DNA from: Comamonas koreensis | GTDB taxonomy: Bacteria > Pseudomonadota > Gammaproteobacteria > Burkholderiales > Burkholderiaceae_C | NCBI RefSeq assembly: GCF_014076495.1 | Contig: NZ_CP043575.1 | Coordinates: forward strand, 1,860,001-1,924,000 | Length of the DNA stretch: 64,000 nucleotides | Direction: 5' to 3' | Part shown: piece after piece, positions 33,834 to 42,813 of the stretch | How the letters are laid out: each line of letters opens with the position of its first letter | Numbering within the stretch: position 1 is the stretch's first letter | Program-made: the position numbers and the translations under genes | Notes under the pieces: generated by a model | Seen by the model: only the letters and a program-made list of their open reading frames with translations | Database searches by the model: none | What the model was told of the DNA's origin: nothing

Positions 33834-33852
33834 AGTGACCGTTTGGTCATTA
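33833..33852 (+). promoter_or_regulatory. TetR-like operator overlapping the RND promoter start site
   Basis: TGACC and GGTCA form an inverted repeat around GTTT (33836-33849) that extends to TA/TA ends with one mismatch. Its position over the -10/+1 region suits a TetR/AcrR-type repressor. No tetR gene lies next to it. Confidence 0.5.
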
Positions 33853-33969
33853 AGGATCCTCTGCACAGCGCTCCTCCGGAGTGTTTTGCAGAGGGTCCTT
33901 GCTGCGTCTCTCCCCTTTTTATCTGCCGGGCCAGGGTCTTCTTGGCCGCTTAACGCCCGATTGCACACC

Positions 33970-35181
33970 ATGTCCCTACCTCTTCGAGCGCCCAGCGCAC
34001 GTGCCGCAGTGCTGCTGCTGTCTATTGCTACCGTGGCCACATTGACGGCCTGTTCACGCCAGGAATCCCCGCCCGAGCCGATCCGGGCGGTCAAGCTGCA
34101 AACAGTGGGCGCGGCGCCCTTGCAGGCGCAGACGGCGTTTGCCGGCGATATCCGCGCCCGCACCGAGGCGCAGTTGGGTTTCCGGGTGGCGGGCAAGGTG
34201 CTCAGCCGCAACGTGGAGCTGGGTCAGGCCATCAAGCCCGGGCAGTTGCTGGCGCAGCTCGATGGCACCGACTACGCGCTGGCTGCGCAAGGCGCGCAGG
34301 CCCAGGTGCAGGCGGCGACCACGCAGCGGGACCTGGAGGCGGCCAACTACCGCCGCTTCAAGGAACTGCGTGACAAGAACTTCATCAGCGCCGCGGAGAT
34401 GGAGCGCCATGCGGCAGCGCTGAAATCGGCCCAGGCCCAGCTCGACCAGGCCAAGGCCAATGCGGCCAGCCAAAGCAACCAGACGGCCTATACCCGCCTG
34501 GTGTCCGATGTGGCGGGCGTCGTGACCGCCGTGAATGTGGAGCCCGGCCAGGTCGTGTCTGCCGGCACCCCGGTGCTGCGTGTGGCCAAGGATGGTGCGC
34601 GCGATGCCGTGTTTGCCGTGCCCGAAGACCGCATTGCCCAGCTCAAGCCCGGCCAGCCGGTGCAGGTCAAGGTCTGGCCCGAGGAGCAGTCGCTGGGCGC
34701 CCATATCCGCGAAGTGGCCGCCAGCGCCGATGCTGCCACGCGCACCTACCAGGTCAAGGCCTCGCTGGATGCGGCGCCCAATGATGTGCTGCCCAAGCTG
34801 GGCGCCACCGTGACCGTGCTGCCGCCCGAGCGCGCTGCCGGTGCGGACAAGGCGAGCGATGTGATCAAGCTGCCGTTGTCGGCGCTGTGGGACAAGGCCG
34901 GCAGCAGCCAGGTCTGGGTGTTTGACCCGGCCAGCTCCACCGTGCAGCCCCAGGCAGTGGCGGTGGCGCGCATGGACGGCAATGACGCCGTGATCCAAAG
35001 CGGTCTGCACGCGGGGCAGCAGGTGGTGATTGCCGGCGTGCATGTGCTCAATGCCGGGCAGAAGGTGACGGTGTTCCAGTCCAAGTATGCGGCTGCTGCG
35101 CCTGCGCAAACCCAGGCCGATGCACCAGTGGTCAATGCGCCCGCCGCTGCGGATGCTGCGGCTCCTGCCGCCAAGCAGTAA
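33970..35181 (+). CDS. RND efflux membrane-fusion (periplasmic adaptor) lipoprotein
   Basis: A 403-residue membrane-fusion protein. The signal peptide ends in a lipobox (LTAC, Cys around residue 28), so the protein is probably a lipoprotein tethered in the inner membrane. The lipoyl/barrel-sandwich halves are recognisable: LSRNVELGQAIKPGQLLAQLD and, after a helical hairpin (about 115-175), VTAVNVEPGQVVSAGTPVLR. The Ala-rich C-terminal tail is likely disordered. ATG at 33970. It works with the adjacent RND pump and an outer-membrane channel not encoded here. Confidence 0.9.
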   Translation: MSLPLRAPSARAAVLLLSIATVATLTACSRQESPPEPIRAVKLQTVGAAPLQAQTAFAGDIRARTEAQLGFRVAGKVLSRNVELGQAIKPGQLLAQLDGTDYALAAQGAQAQVQAATTQRDLEAANYRRFKELRDKNFISAAEMERHAAALKSAQAQLDQAKANAASQSNQTAYTRLVSDVAGVVTAVNVEPGQVVSAGTPVLRVAKDGARDAVFAVPEDRIAQLKPGQPVQVKVWPEEQSLGAHIREVAASADAATRTYQVKASLDAAPNDVLPKLGATVTVLPPERAAGADKASDVIKLPLSALWDKAGSSQVWVFDPASSTVQPQAVAVARMDGNDAVIQSGLHAGQQVVIAGVHVLNAGQKVTVFQSKYAAAAPAQTQADAPVVNAPAAADAAAPAAKQ

Positions 35182-35190
35182 GAGGTGGCC

Positions 35191-38100
35191 ATGCAAACAC
35201 CTCCGAACACGCCGCAAGGCGCTGCAACGCCCGCTTCGGCCCCCGAGCCCGATGGCGAAAAGCACAGCAGCAGCAAGGGCTTCAACCTCTCGCGCTGGGC
35301 GCTGCAGCATGTGCCGCTGACGCGCTACCTGCTCATCATGCTGCTGGTGCTGGGCATCGGTGCGTATTTTCAGCTGGGTCAGGATGAAGACCCGCCGTTC
35401 ACCTTCCGCGCGATGGTGGTCTCGGCCGCATGGCCGGGCGCCACGGCCCAGCAGATGGCCGAGCAGGTGACCGACAAGGTCGAACGCACCTTGCAGGACG
35501 TGCCCAATGCCGACAAGATCGTCAGCTACTCCAAGCCCGGCGAGATGCTGGTCATCCTGAACCTGCGCGAAGACACGCGCCCACAGGATGTGCCACAAAC
35601 CTGGCTGGCGGTGCGCAAAAAGGTGGGCGATATGCGCGCCAGCTTGCCCCAGGGTGTGCTCGGCCCCTTCTACAACGATGACTTTGGCGATGTCTATGGC
35701 GTGATCTATGCGCTGCAGGGCGAGGGCTACAGCTACGCCGAGCTCAAGGAATATGCCGACAGCGTGCGCCAGAGCCTGCTGCGGGTCAAGGACGTGGCCA
35801 AGGTCGAACTCTTTGGCGTGCAGGATGAGAAGCTCTATATCGAGATCTCGCGCAGCAAGCTGGCCCAGCTGGGGCTGGACATGAACCAGGTCATCGCCCA
35901 GCTCGGCCAGCAAAACGCGGTGCAAAGCGGTGGCGAGGTGCAGGCCGGCGCCGACCGGGTGCAGGTCGAGGTGACGGGCGAGTTCCGCCAGTTGGACGAC
36001 GTCAAGGCCATGCCGATCCGGGGGCCCAACGGCAACCAGCTCAAGCTGGGCGATATCGCCGACATCTACCGCAGCTACCTGGACCCGGCCAAGACCAAGG
36101 TGCATTTCCAGGGCCAGCCCACGGTGGCCCTGGGCATCTCGATGCGCAAGGGTGGCGATGTGATTGCACTGGGCAAGCACCTGCATGAGGCGGTGGACAA
36201 GATTGCGCCCACCCTGCCGGCCGGCCTGAGTCTGGAGAACGTGCAGGACCAGCCCAAGGCCGTGTCCACCTCGGTCAACGAGTTTGTGCGCGTGCTGATC
36301 GAGGCGGTGGTGATTGTGCTGGCCGTGAGCTTTGTGAGCCTGGGCATGCATATACGCAAGGGCAAGGACCCGCTGTGGCGCCGCATCACGCTGGACCCGC
36401 GCCCCGGGCTGGTGGTGGGTATCACCATTCCGCTGGTGCTCTGCGCCACCTTCCTGGCGATGTGGTACTGGGGCATTGGCCTGCACAAGGTCTCGCTGGG
36501 CTCGCTGATCATTGCGCTGGGCCTGCTGGTGGACGACGCCATCATTGCCGTCGAGATGATGGTGCGCAAGATGGAAGAGGGCTATGACAAGCTGAGCGCG
36601 GCCACCGCCGCCTATGACATCACCGCCAAGCCGATGCTGACAGGCACCTTGATCACGGCGGCGGGCTTTATGCCCATTGGCATCGCCAAGTCCACCACCG
36701 GCGAGTACACCTTTGCGATCTTTGCGGTGACGGTGATTGCGCTGGTGATCAGCTGGGTGGCCTCGGTCTACTTTGTGCCCTACCTGGGCACGGTGTTCCT
36801 GAAGAAGCCCAGGCATGCGCCGCAAGAGAGTGAGGGTGGTGAGGGCGGCGAGCATGCGATGTTCGACACCCCCTTCTACAACCGCTTCCGCCGCACTGTC
36901 TCGTGGTGCGTGGAGCACCGCTGGCTGACGATTGGTGCCACGGTGCTGGTGTTTGCGCTGGGCCTGTTTGGCATGAGCCGGGTGCAGCAGCAGTTCTTCC
37001 CCGACTCCAACCGCACCGAGATTCTGATGGATGTCTGGCTGCCCGAGGGCTCGAGCATGGCCGCCAACGAAGAGGTGACGCGGCGCATCGAGCAGCGCAT
37101 GCAGGCGCAGGACGGCATCGAGTCGGTCACCTCCTGGATTGGCTCGGGCGTGCCGCGCTTTTACCTGCCGCTGGACCAGATCTTCCCGCAGTCCAATGTG
37201 TCGCAGCTGATCCTGCTGCCCCACAACCTGGCCGACCGCGACAACCTGATGAAGCGGCTGCCGACCTTGCTGGCCCAGGAGTTCCCGGAGGTGCGGGCCC
37301 GCGTCAAGCTGCTGCCCAGCGGCCCGCCGGTGCCCTACCCGGTGCAGTTCCGCGTGATGGGCCAGGACCCCAAGCTGCTGCGCACGCTCGCCAGCGAGGT
37401 GCGCGCCAAGCTGGAGGCATCGCCCGATATGCGCGGCGTCAACGACAACTGGAACGAGTCCATCAAGGTGCTGCGCCTGGAGGTGGACCAGAGCAAGGCG
37501 CGTGCGCTGGGTGTGAGCAACCAGAGCATTGCCCAGGCCACGCGCACCCAGCTGTCGGGCAATACCATCGGGCAGTTCCGCGAAGGCGACAAGCTGCTCG
37601 ACATGGTGCTGCGCCAGCCGGTGGACGAGCGCCAGGCCGTCACCGACGTGGGCAATGCCTATGTGGCCTCGAGCAGCGGCCAGGCCATCTTGCTGTCGCA
37701 GATTGCCAAGCCCAGCTTTGTCTGGGAGCCGGGTATTCTCTGGCGCCAGGGCCGGGAGTATGCGATCACCGTGCAAGGCGATGTGGCCGCCGGCCTGCAA
37801 GGCCCGACGGTGACGCAAAAGCTCTGGCCCGATCTGCAAAAGCTGCAGCAGGGCTGGGCCGACAAGGGCCTCAACCAATACCGCATCGAGATTGCCGGTG
37901 CGGTGGAAGAAAGCGCCAAGGGCTCGGATTCCATCATGGCGGGCATGCCGATCATGGTGTTCATCGTCTTCACCCTGCTGATGCTGCAGCTGCACAGCTT
38001 TAGCCGCTCGGTGCTGGTCTATATCACCGGTTTCCTGGGCATTGCGGGCGTGACGGCGGCATTGCTGCTGCTCAACCGGCCCTTTGGCTTTGTCGCCTTG

Positions 38101-38436
38101 CTGGGCGTGATCGCACTCATGGGCATGATCCAGCGCAACTCGGTGATCCTGATCGACCAGATTGAGGCCAACCATGCGGCGGGCCTGTCGACCTGGGATG
38201 CGATTGTCGAGGCCGCCACCCACCGGCTGCGCCCGATTGCGCTGACCGCTGCGGCTGCCGTGCTGGCGATGATTCCGCTGTCGCGCAGCATTTTCTGGGG
38301 GCCGATGGCCGTAGCCATCATGGGCGGCCTGGTCGTTGCGACGGTGCTGACCTTGCTGGCGCTGCCGGCGATGTATGCGGCCTGGTTCCGCGTGAAAAAG
38401 GAGCACAGCGAGGTGCCACTGTCGGCAGCGGTTTGA
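35191..38436 (+). CDS. RND efflux pump permease (HAE1/AcrB superfamily)
   Basis: A 1081-residue inner-membrane pump with the typical RND plan: an N-terminal helix (about 50-66), a large periplasmic porter domain, a central bundle of membrane helices, a second porter domain, and a C-terminal bundle. Family motifs include GLLVDDAIIAVE (about 446-457) with the proton-relay acidic pair region, and GVIALMGMIQRNSVILIDQIE near the end. The ATG at 35191 is preceded by AAGAGGTGG; a GTG at 35185 is an alternative. It sits nine bases after the adaptor stop. Two-gene RND operons like this usually borrow a TolC-type outer-membrane protein. Substrate unknown. Confidence 0.92.
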   Translation: MQTPPNTPQGAATPASAPEPDGEKHSSSKGFNLSRWALQHVPLTRYLLIMLLVLGIGAYFQLGQDEDPPFTFRAMVVSAAWPGATAQQMAEQVTDKVERTLQDVPNADKIVSYSKPGEMLVILNLREDTRPQDVPQTWLAVRKKVGDMRASLPQGVLGPFYNDDFGDVYGVIYALQGEGYSYAELKEYADSVRQSLLRVKDVAKVELFGVQDEKLYIEISRSKLAQLGLDMNQVIAQLGQQNAVQSGGEVQAGADRVQVEVTGEFRQLDDVKAMPIRGPNGNQLKLGDIADIYRSYLDPAKTKVHFQGQPTVALGISMRKGGDVIALGKHLHEAVDKIAPTLPAGLSLENVQDQPKAVSTSVNEFVRVLIEAVVIVLAVSFVSLGMHIRKGKDPLWRRITLDPRPGLVVGITIPLVLCATFLAMWYWGIGLHKVSLGSLIIALGLLVDDAIIAVEMMVRKMEEGYDKLSAATAAYDITAKPMLTGTLITAAGFMPIGIAKSTTGEYTFAIFAVTVIALVISWVASVYFVPYLGTVFLKKPRHAPQESEGGEGGEHAMFDTPFYNRFRRTVSWCVEHRWLTIGATVLVFALGLFGMSRVQQQFFPDSNRTEILMDVWLPEGSSMAANEEVTRRIEQRMQAQDGIESVTSWIGSGVPRFYLPLDQIFPQSNVSQLILLPHNLADRDNLMKRLPTLLAQEFPEVRARVKLLPSGPPVPYPVQFRVMGQDPKLLRTLASEVRAKLEASPDMRGVNDNWNESIKVLRLEVDQSKARALGVSNQSIAQATRTQLSGNTIGQFREGDKLLDMVLRQPVDERQAVTDVGNAYVASSSGQAILLSQIAKPSFVWEPGILWRQGREYAITVQGDVAAGLQGPTVTQKLWPDLQKLQQGWADKGLNQYRIEIAGAVEESAKGSDSIMAGMPIMVFIVFTLLMLQLHSFSRSVLVYITGFLGIAGVTAALLLLNRPFGFVALLGVIALMGMIQRNSVILIDQIEANHAAGLSTWDAIVEAATHRLRPIALTAAAAVLAMIPLSRSIFWGPMAVAIMGGLVVATVLTLLALPAMYAAWFRVKKEHSEVPLSAAV

Positions 38437-38591
38437 ACCCGGTGTGGCAGAGGCCGGCCAGAGGCGGCCGGGCCCTTGCAACATGGACGGTTTTCGGCCG
38501 GTCTTGCTGAAAATGCCCATGCCTTGCATTAGAATCTTGGATTGACCTAAAAACAGGCGGGTTGGCTCACAAGCTGGCTGCAGCCGCAACC

Positions 38592-38678
38592 GCGCGGGTG
38601 GCGAAATTGGTAGACGCACCAGGTTTAGGTCCTGACGCCAGCAATGGTGTGGGGGTTCGAGTCCCCCCCCGCGCACCA
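38592..38678 (+). tRNA. tRNA-Leu (anticodon UAG)
   Basis: 87 bases with class II layout and encoded CCA. Acceptor GCGCGGG/CCCGCGC. The anticodon loop TTTAGGT at 38624-38630 places TAG at 38626-38628. Confidence 0.95.
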
Positions 38679-38728
38679 AAATTTGATAGCAGAAGGTATA
38701 AGCACCATCTGCTTTTGCACTGAATATG

Positions 38729-38761
38729 AGCCGAATTTCCCGCAGGAGATTCGGCTTTTTT
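38729..38761 (+). terminator. terminator after tRNA-Leu
   Basis: AGCCGAAT (38729-38736) pairs with ATTCGGCT (38749-38756) followed by five Ts. Confidence 0.85.
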
Positions 38762-39168
38762 GTTGGTGTTTGGCGCCAGCGGCTGCCGGCATCCGGGTTC
38801 TGACCCTGCAGCAAGACGGTATTGGCAGCCAGGAAAAGAGCTGGCTTTATATATAATGTTCGGTTTCGGTCGATGGCGCCTTGCGCTGCACCGCTTTCGT
38901 GACAACGCTGGTTTTTGCCGCGTCACGCCTGGTGTTGCTTGCTACTGAATGCGCTGTCATCGTTTGATTTTTGGGTGTGCTGGGCTTAGGGCCAGTCGCC
39001 TATCTACTGGGACCCCAGGTTGTAAAACGGTGCCAATCCCCGTTGATGCCATCCCCGATGTGACACGGACAGTCCTCGCATCGGACGCAAGCTTTGCCGC
39101 TTGCAGGCTGGCTTGAATGGCGTTTGCACACCGTGGCCGGAAGGGTTCGTGCCTAACTAGGATTAACC
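38762..39168 (+). other. long gene-free leader/promoter region of tig
   Basis: About 400 bases between the tRNA terminator and trigger factor without a plausible gene. TATAAT at 38852-38857 within TTATATATAATG is the best -10; no good -35 at normal spacing. The 300-base leader downstream includes a perfect GCAAGC/GCTTGC hairpin (about 39090-39107). Confidence 0.45.
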
Positions 39169-40482
39169 ATGGCAGTGAATGTTGAAACCCTTGAAAAGCT
39201 CGAGCGCAAAATTTCGCTGAGCTTGCCTCTCGCATCCGTGCAAACCGAAGTGGACAGCCGCCTCAAGCGCCTGGCCCGCACCGTGAAGATGGACGGCTTC
39301 CGTCCAGGCAAGGTGCCGATGAACGTGGTGGCACAGCGCTATGGCTATTCGGTGCAGTACGAAGTGCTCAACGAGAAGGTCGGCGAGGCTTTTGCCAAGG
39401 CCGCCAACGAAGCCGAGCTGCGCGTGGCCGGTCAGCCCAAGATCACTGAAAAAGAAGGCGCACCTGAGGGTGAGCTGGCATTTGACGCCGTGTTCGAAGT
39501 GTTCCCCGAAGTCAAGATCGGTGACCTGGCTTCCGCCGAAGTCGAGAAGCTGGCTGCCGACGTGGATGACGCTGCTATCGAAAAGACCATCGACATCCTG
39601 CGCAAGCAGCGTCGCACCTTCGCCCAGCGCCCAGCCGATACGGCTGCCGTGGACGGCGACCGCGTGACCGTGGACTTCGAAGGCAAGATCGACGGCGAAC
39701 CCTTCGCTGGCGGCAAGGCTGAAGCCTTCCAGTTCCTGATCGGCGAAGGCCAGATGCTCAAGGAATTCGAAGACGCCGTGCGCGGCATGAAGACCGGCGA
39801 ATCCAAGACTTTCCCCCTGGCATTCCCTGAGGACTACCACGGCAAGGAAGTGGCTGGCAAGACCGCCGACTTCCTGGTGACCGTCAAGAAGGTGGAAGCG
39901 GCCAACCTGCCCGAAGTGAACGAAGCACTGGCCAAGTCCCTGGGCATTGCTGACGGCTCCGTCGAAGGCCTGCGCGCTGACATCAAGAAGAACCTGGAGC
40001 GTGAAGTCAAGTTCCGCGTTCAGTCGCGCAACAAGCAAGCCGTGATGGAAGCCCTGGTGTCCAAGGCTGAGCTGGACCTGCCCAAGGCCAGCATCGACGC
40101 CGAAGTCGGCCGTCTGCTCGAAGGCGCCCGTGAAGAGCTCAAGCAACGCGGCATCAAGGACGCTGAAAAGGCGGAAATCCCTGCTGACGTGTTCCTGCCC
40201 CAAGCCGAGCGCCGCGTGCGTCTGGGCCTGGTGGTGGCCGAGCTGGTCAAGGCCAACAAGCTGGAAGCCACGCCTGAGCAGATCAAGGCCCACATCGACG
40301 AGCTGGCATCGAGCTACGAGAAGCCAGAAGACGTCGTGCGTTGGTACTTTGGCGACCGCCAGCGTCTGGCCGAAGTTGAAGCCGTTGTGATCGAAAACAA
40401 CGTGACCGAATTCGTGCTGGGCAAGGCCAAGGTCAGCGACAAGACCGTGTCCTTCGACGAACTGATGGGCCAGCAAGGCTGA
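39169..40482 (+). CDS. tig: trigger factor (ribosome-associated chaperone)
   Basis: A 437-residue trigger factor. The N-terminal ribosome-binding domain carries the signature GFRPGKVPMNVV (about 44-55); the PPIase (FKBP) domain follows (about 160-245) and a long helical C-terminal chaperone domain (about 250-430). It binds nascent chains at the ribosome exit. Codons are strongly optimised, as expected for a highly expressed gene. The order tig-clpP-clpX-lon is classical in proteobacteria. Confidence 0.97.
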   Translation: MAVNVETLEKLERKISLSLPLASVQTEVDSRLKRLARTVKMDGFRPGKVPMNVVAQRYGYSVQYEVLNEKVGEAFAKAANEAELRVAGQPKITEKEGAPEGELAFDAVFEVFPEVKIGDLASAEVEKLAADVDDAAIEKTIDILRKQRRTFAQRPADTAAVDGDRVTVDFEGKIDGEPFAGGKAEAFQFLIGEGQMLKEFEDAVRGMKTGESKTFPLAFPEDYHGKEVAGKTADFLVTVKKVEAANLPEVNEALAKSLGIADGSVEGLRADIKKNLEREVKFRVQSRNKQAVMEALVSKAELDLPKASIDAEVGRLLEGAREELKQRGIKDAEKAEIPADVFLPQAERRVRLGLVVAELVKANKLEATPEQIKAHIDELASSYEKPEDVVRWYFGDRQRLAEVEAVVIENNVTEFVLGKAKVSDKTVSFDELMGQQG

Positions 40483-40536
40483 TAGGACGCGCGCCGGGCG
40501 GCCATGGCCGCCAGCGCTGCCGCCAGCTACAAAACA

Positions 40537-40571
40537 GGGGCTTGTGCTTTTGGGCGCAGGCCCCATTTTAT
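40537..40571 (+). terminator. likely terminator of tig
   Basis: GGGGCTTGTGC pairs with GCGCAGGCCCC (with G-U pairs) around TTTTGG, followed by ATTTTATT. Confidence 0.65.
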
Positions 40572-40637
40572 TGGGGTACAGTTAGCGCAGTCACAGTGCA
40601 TTGACGCTAGCTTCCACCAATCCTGAACGGAGATGTA

Positions 40638-41246
40638 ATGAGCGCACAAGATATTCAGAACTTGGGTTTGATCCCGATGGTGATCGAGCAATCGGGCCGT
40701 GGTGAGCGCTCGTTTGACATTTACTCGCGTCTGCTCAAGGACCGCGTGATTTTTCTGGTCGGTGAAGTCAACGACCAGACCGCCAACCTCGTGGTGGCCC
40801 AGCTGCTGTTCCTGGAAAGCGAAAACCCCGACAAGGAGATTTCGCTCTACATCAACTCGCCAGGCGGCAGCGTGACCGCTGGCATGGCCATCTATGACAC
40901 CATGCAGTTCATCAAGCCGCAGGTCTCGACCATGTGCCTGGGCTTTGCTGCCAGCATGGGCGCTTTCCTGCTGGCCGCTGGCGAGAAGGGCAAGCGCTAC
41001 TCGCTGCCCAACTCCAAGATCATGATCCACCAGGTGCTGGGCGGTGCCCGCGGCCAGGCCACGGACATCGAAATCCATGCCCGCGACATCATTCGCACCA
41101 AGGAGCAGATGAACCGCATCCTGGCAGACCGCACCGGTCAGCCTTATGACAAGGTCAAGGCCGATACCGAGCGCGACTACTTCATGACGGCGCCAGAAGC
41201 CCAGGAATACGGTTTGGTCGATACTGTGGTAGAAAAGCGCCCATAA
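40638..41246 (+). CDS. clpP: ATP-dependent Clp protease proteolytic subunit
   Basis: A 202-residue ClpP serine peptidase with catalytic Ser106 (AASMGAF) and His131 (IMIHQV). Known: fourteen subunits form the chamber into which ClpX or ClpA feeds substrates. An AACGGAGATGTA site precedes the ATG. It is followed by clpX, separated by about 100 bases with a hairpin (41263-41295). Confidence 0.97.
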   Translation: MSAQDIQNLGLIPMVIEQSGRGERSFDIYSRLLKDRVIFLVGEVNDQTANLVVAQLLFLESENPDKEISLYINSPGGSVTAGMAIYDTMQFIKPQVSTMCLGFAASMGAFLLAAGEKGKRYSLPNSKIMIHQVLGGARGQATDIEIHARDIIRTKEQMNRILADRTGQPYDKVKADTERDYFMTAPEAQEYGLVDTVVEKRP

Positions 41247-41262
41247 GTAGGCTTTTCCGGAT

Positions 41263-41295
41263 AAGCGGCCCCAACCCTACCGGTTGAGGCCGCTT
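41263..41295 (+). other. hairpin between clpP and clpX
   Basis: AAGCGGCC and GGCCGCTT pair outside an inner CAACC/GGTTG stem. The 3' tail TGTAG has few Ts, so it may be a weak terminator or an mRNA-processing structure. Confidence 0.5.
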
Positions 41296-41347
41296 TGTAG
41301 TTGGTTATCATTGTTTCCACATAGATTCGATTGAAGGCATTGCCCCC

Positions 41348-42619
41348 ATGGCCGAGAAAAAAGGCTCATCCAGCGAAAAAACCCTGTACTGCTCCTTCTG
41401 CGGCAAGAGTCAGCACGAGGTGAAGAAACTCATTGCCGGACCGTCCGTGTTCATCTGCGATGAGTGCATCAACCTGTGCAATGACATCGTGCGCGACGAA
41501 GTGGCGGCAGAAGGCAAGGAGGGCGAGAAGGCCAAGGGCAATGATCTGCCGACACCGGCCGAGATCAAGGCCACCCTGGACAACTATGTCATCGGTCAGG
41601 ATCCCGCCAAACGCACCCTGGCCGTGGCGGTGTACAACCACTACAAGCGCCTGGCGCACAAGGACAAGGCCGGCAAGGACGATGTGGAGCTGGCCAAGAG
41701 CAATATCTTGCTGATCGGCCCCACCGGCTCGGGCAAAACCTTGCTCGCCCAGACCCTCGCTCGCCAGCTGAACGTGCCCTTTGTGATGGCGGACGCCACC
41801 ACGTTGACGGAAGCGGGCTATGTCGGCGAGGACGTCGAGAACATCGTGCAAAAGCTGCTGCAAAGCTGCAACTACGATGTCGAGCGTGCCCAGCGCGGTA
41901 TCGTCTACATCGACGAAATCGACAAGATCACCCGCAAGGCGGACAACCCCTCGATCACCCGCGACGTATCGGGCGAAGGCGTGCAGCAGGCGCTGCTCAA
42001 GCTGATCGAAGGCACGATGGCCTCGATCCCGCCTCAGGGCGGGCGCAAGCACCCGAACCAGGATTTCCTGCAGGTCGACACGACCAATATCTTGTTCATC
42101 TGCGGCGGCGCCTTTGCTGGTCTGGAGAAGGTCATCGAGAACCGCTCCGAGGCCTCGGGCATCGGTTTTGGTGCCACCGTCAAGAGCAAGCAGCAGCGCT
42201 CCATCTCCGAGGCCTTCCGCGATATCGAGCCCGAAGACCTGATCAAGTTCGGCATCATCCCCGAGCTGGTGGGTCGTCTGCCCGTGGTCACGGCGCTGGC
42301 CGAGCTGTCGGAAGACGCGCTGGTGCAGATCCTGACCCAGCCCAAGAATGCGCTGGTCAAGCAGTACAACAAGCTGCTGGGCATGGAAGGCGTGGAGCTG
42401 GAAGTACGCCCGGACGCACTGACCGCGATTGCGAAGAAGGCGCTGGCCCGCAAGACCGGTGCCCGGGGGCTGCGCTCGATTCTGGAGCAATCGCTGATGA
42501 CCACCATGTTTGACCTGCCCACCACCGACAACGTGGCCAAGGTCGTGGTCGAAGAAGCGACGATCAACGAAGGCAAGCCGCCCCTCCTGGTGTACCGGGA
42601 AGCGGCCAAGAAGGCCTGA
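41348..42619 (+). CDS. clpX: ATP-dependent Clp protease ATPase subunit ClpX
   Basis: A 423-residue AAA+ unfoldase. The N-terminal C4 zinc-binding domain has paired Cys (YCSFCGKS and ICDECINLC, about residues 15-42). Walker A is GPTGSGKT near 119-126, Walker [10 protein letters not shown]. The IGF loop (GFGAT region) contacts ClpP. It recognises tagged or specific substrates and threads them into ClpP. It is normal in length and adjacent to clpP. Confidence 0.97.
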   Translation: MAEKKGSSSEKTLYCSFCGKSQHEVKKLIAGPSVFICDECINLCNDIVRDEVAAEGKEGEKAKGNDLPTPAEIKATLDNYVIGQDPAKRTLAVAVYNHYKRLAHKDKAGKDDVELAKSNILLIGPTGSGKTLLAQTLARQLNVPFVMADATTLTEAGYVGEDVENIVQKLLQSCNYDVERAQRGIVYIDEIDKITRKADNPSITRDVSGEGVQQALLKLIEGTMASIPPQGGRKHPNQDFLQVDTTNILFICGGAFAGLEKVIENRSEASGIGFGATVKSKQQRSISEAFRDIEPEDLIKFGIIPELVGRLPVVTALAELSEDALVQILTQPKNALVKQYNKLLGMEGVELEVRPDALTAIAKKALARKTGARGLRSILEQSLMTTMFDLPTTDNVAKVVVEEATINEGKPPLLVYREAAKKA

Positions 42620-42813
42620 TGGGCCCGATGGCAGAGGCCGCTTGGACTCTGCCCTCTGTGTTTACCAGGATCGCCCGGCGCTGCCGGGCTGTATCCAAAG
42701 GGTTTGAGGGTGTCTTTCTGGCCTGCACCCGCCCTGGCCCCTGGTTTTTGATGGCCAAGGGTTGAAATATCGCTTTTACGGATCATCTTCGTAGAAGTTT
42801 CAAAAGGATTTTC

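Noticed and set aside
32838..33969. Extending the RND adaptor gene upstream to 32836
   Set aside because: The extension would cross the hpnC gene on the opposite strand, and the ATG at 33970 starts a normal lipoprotein signal peptide.
34054..38814. A 1586-codon open frame on the minus strand across the RND operon
   Set aside because: It runs antisense to well-supported adaptor and pump genes and through tRNA-Leu. Its sequence is low-complexity and His/Gln/Arg-rich, as expected for an antisense frame in GC-rich DNA.
42762..42800. A GTTGAAA before lon as a heat-shock sigma32 promoter
   Set aside because: No CCCCAT-like -10 at the right distance, so the heat-shock promoter is not supported.
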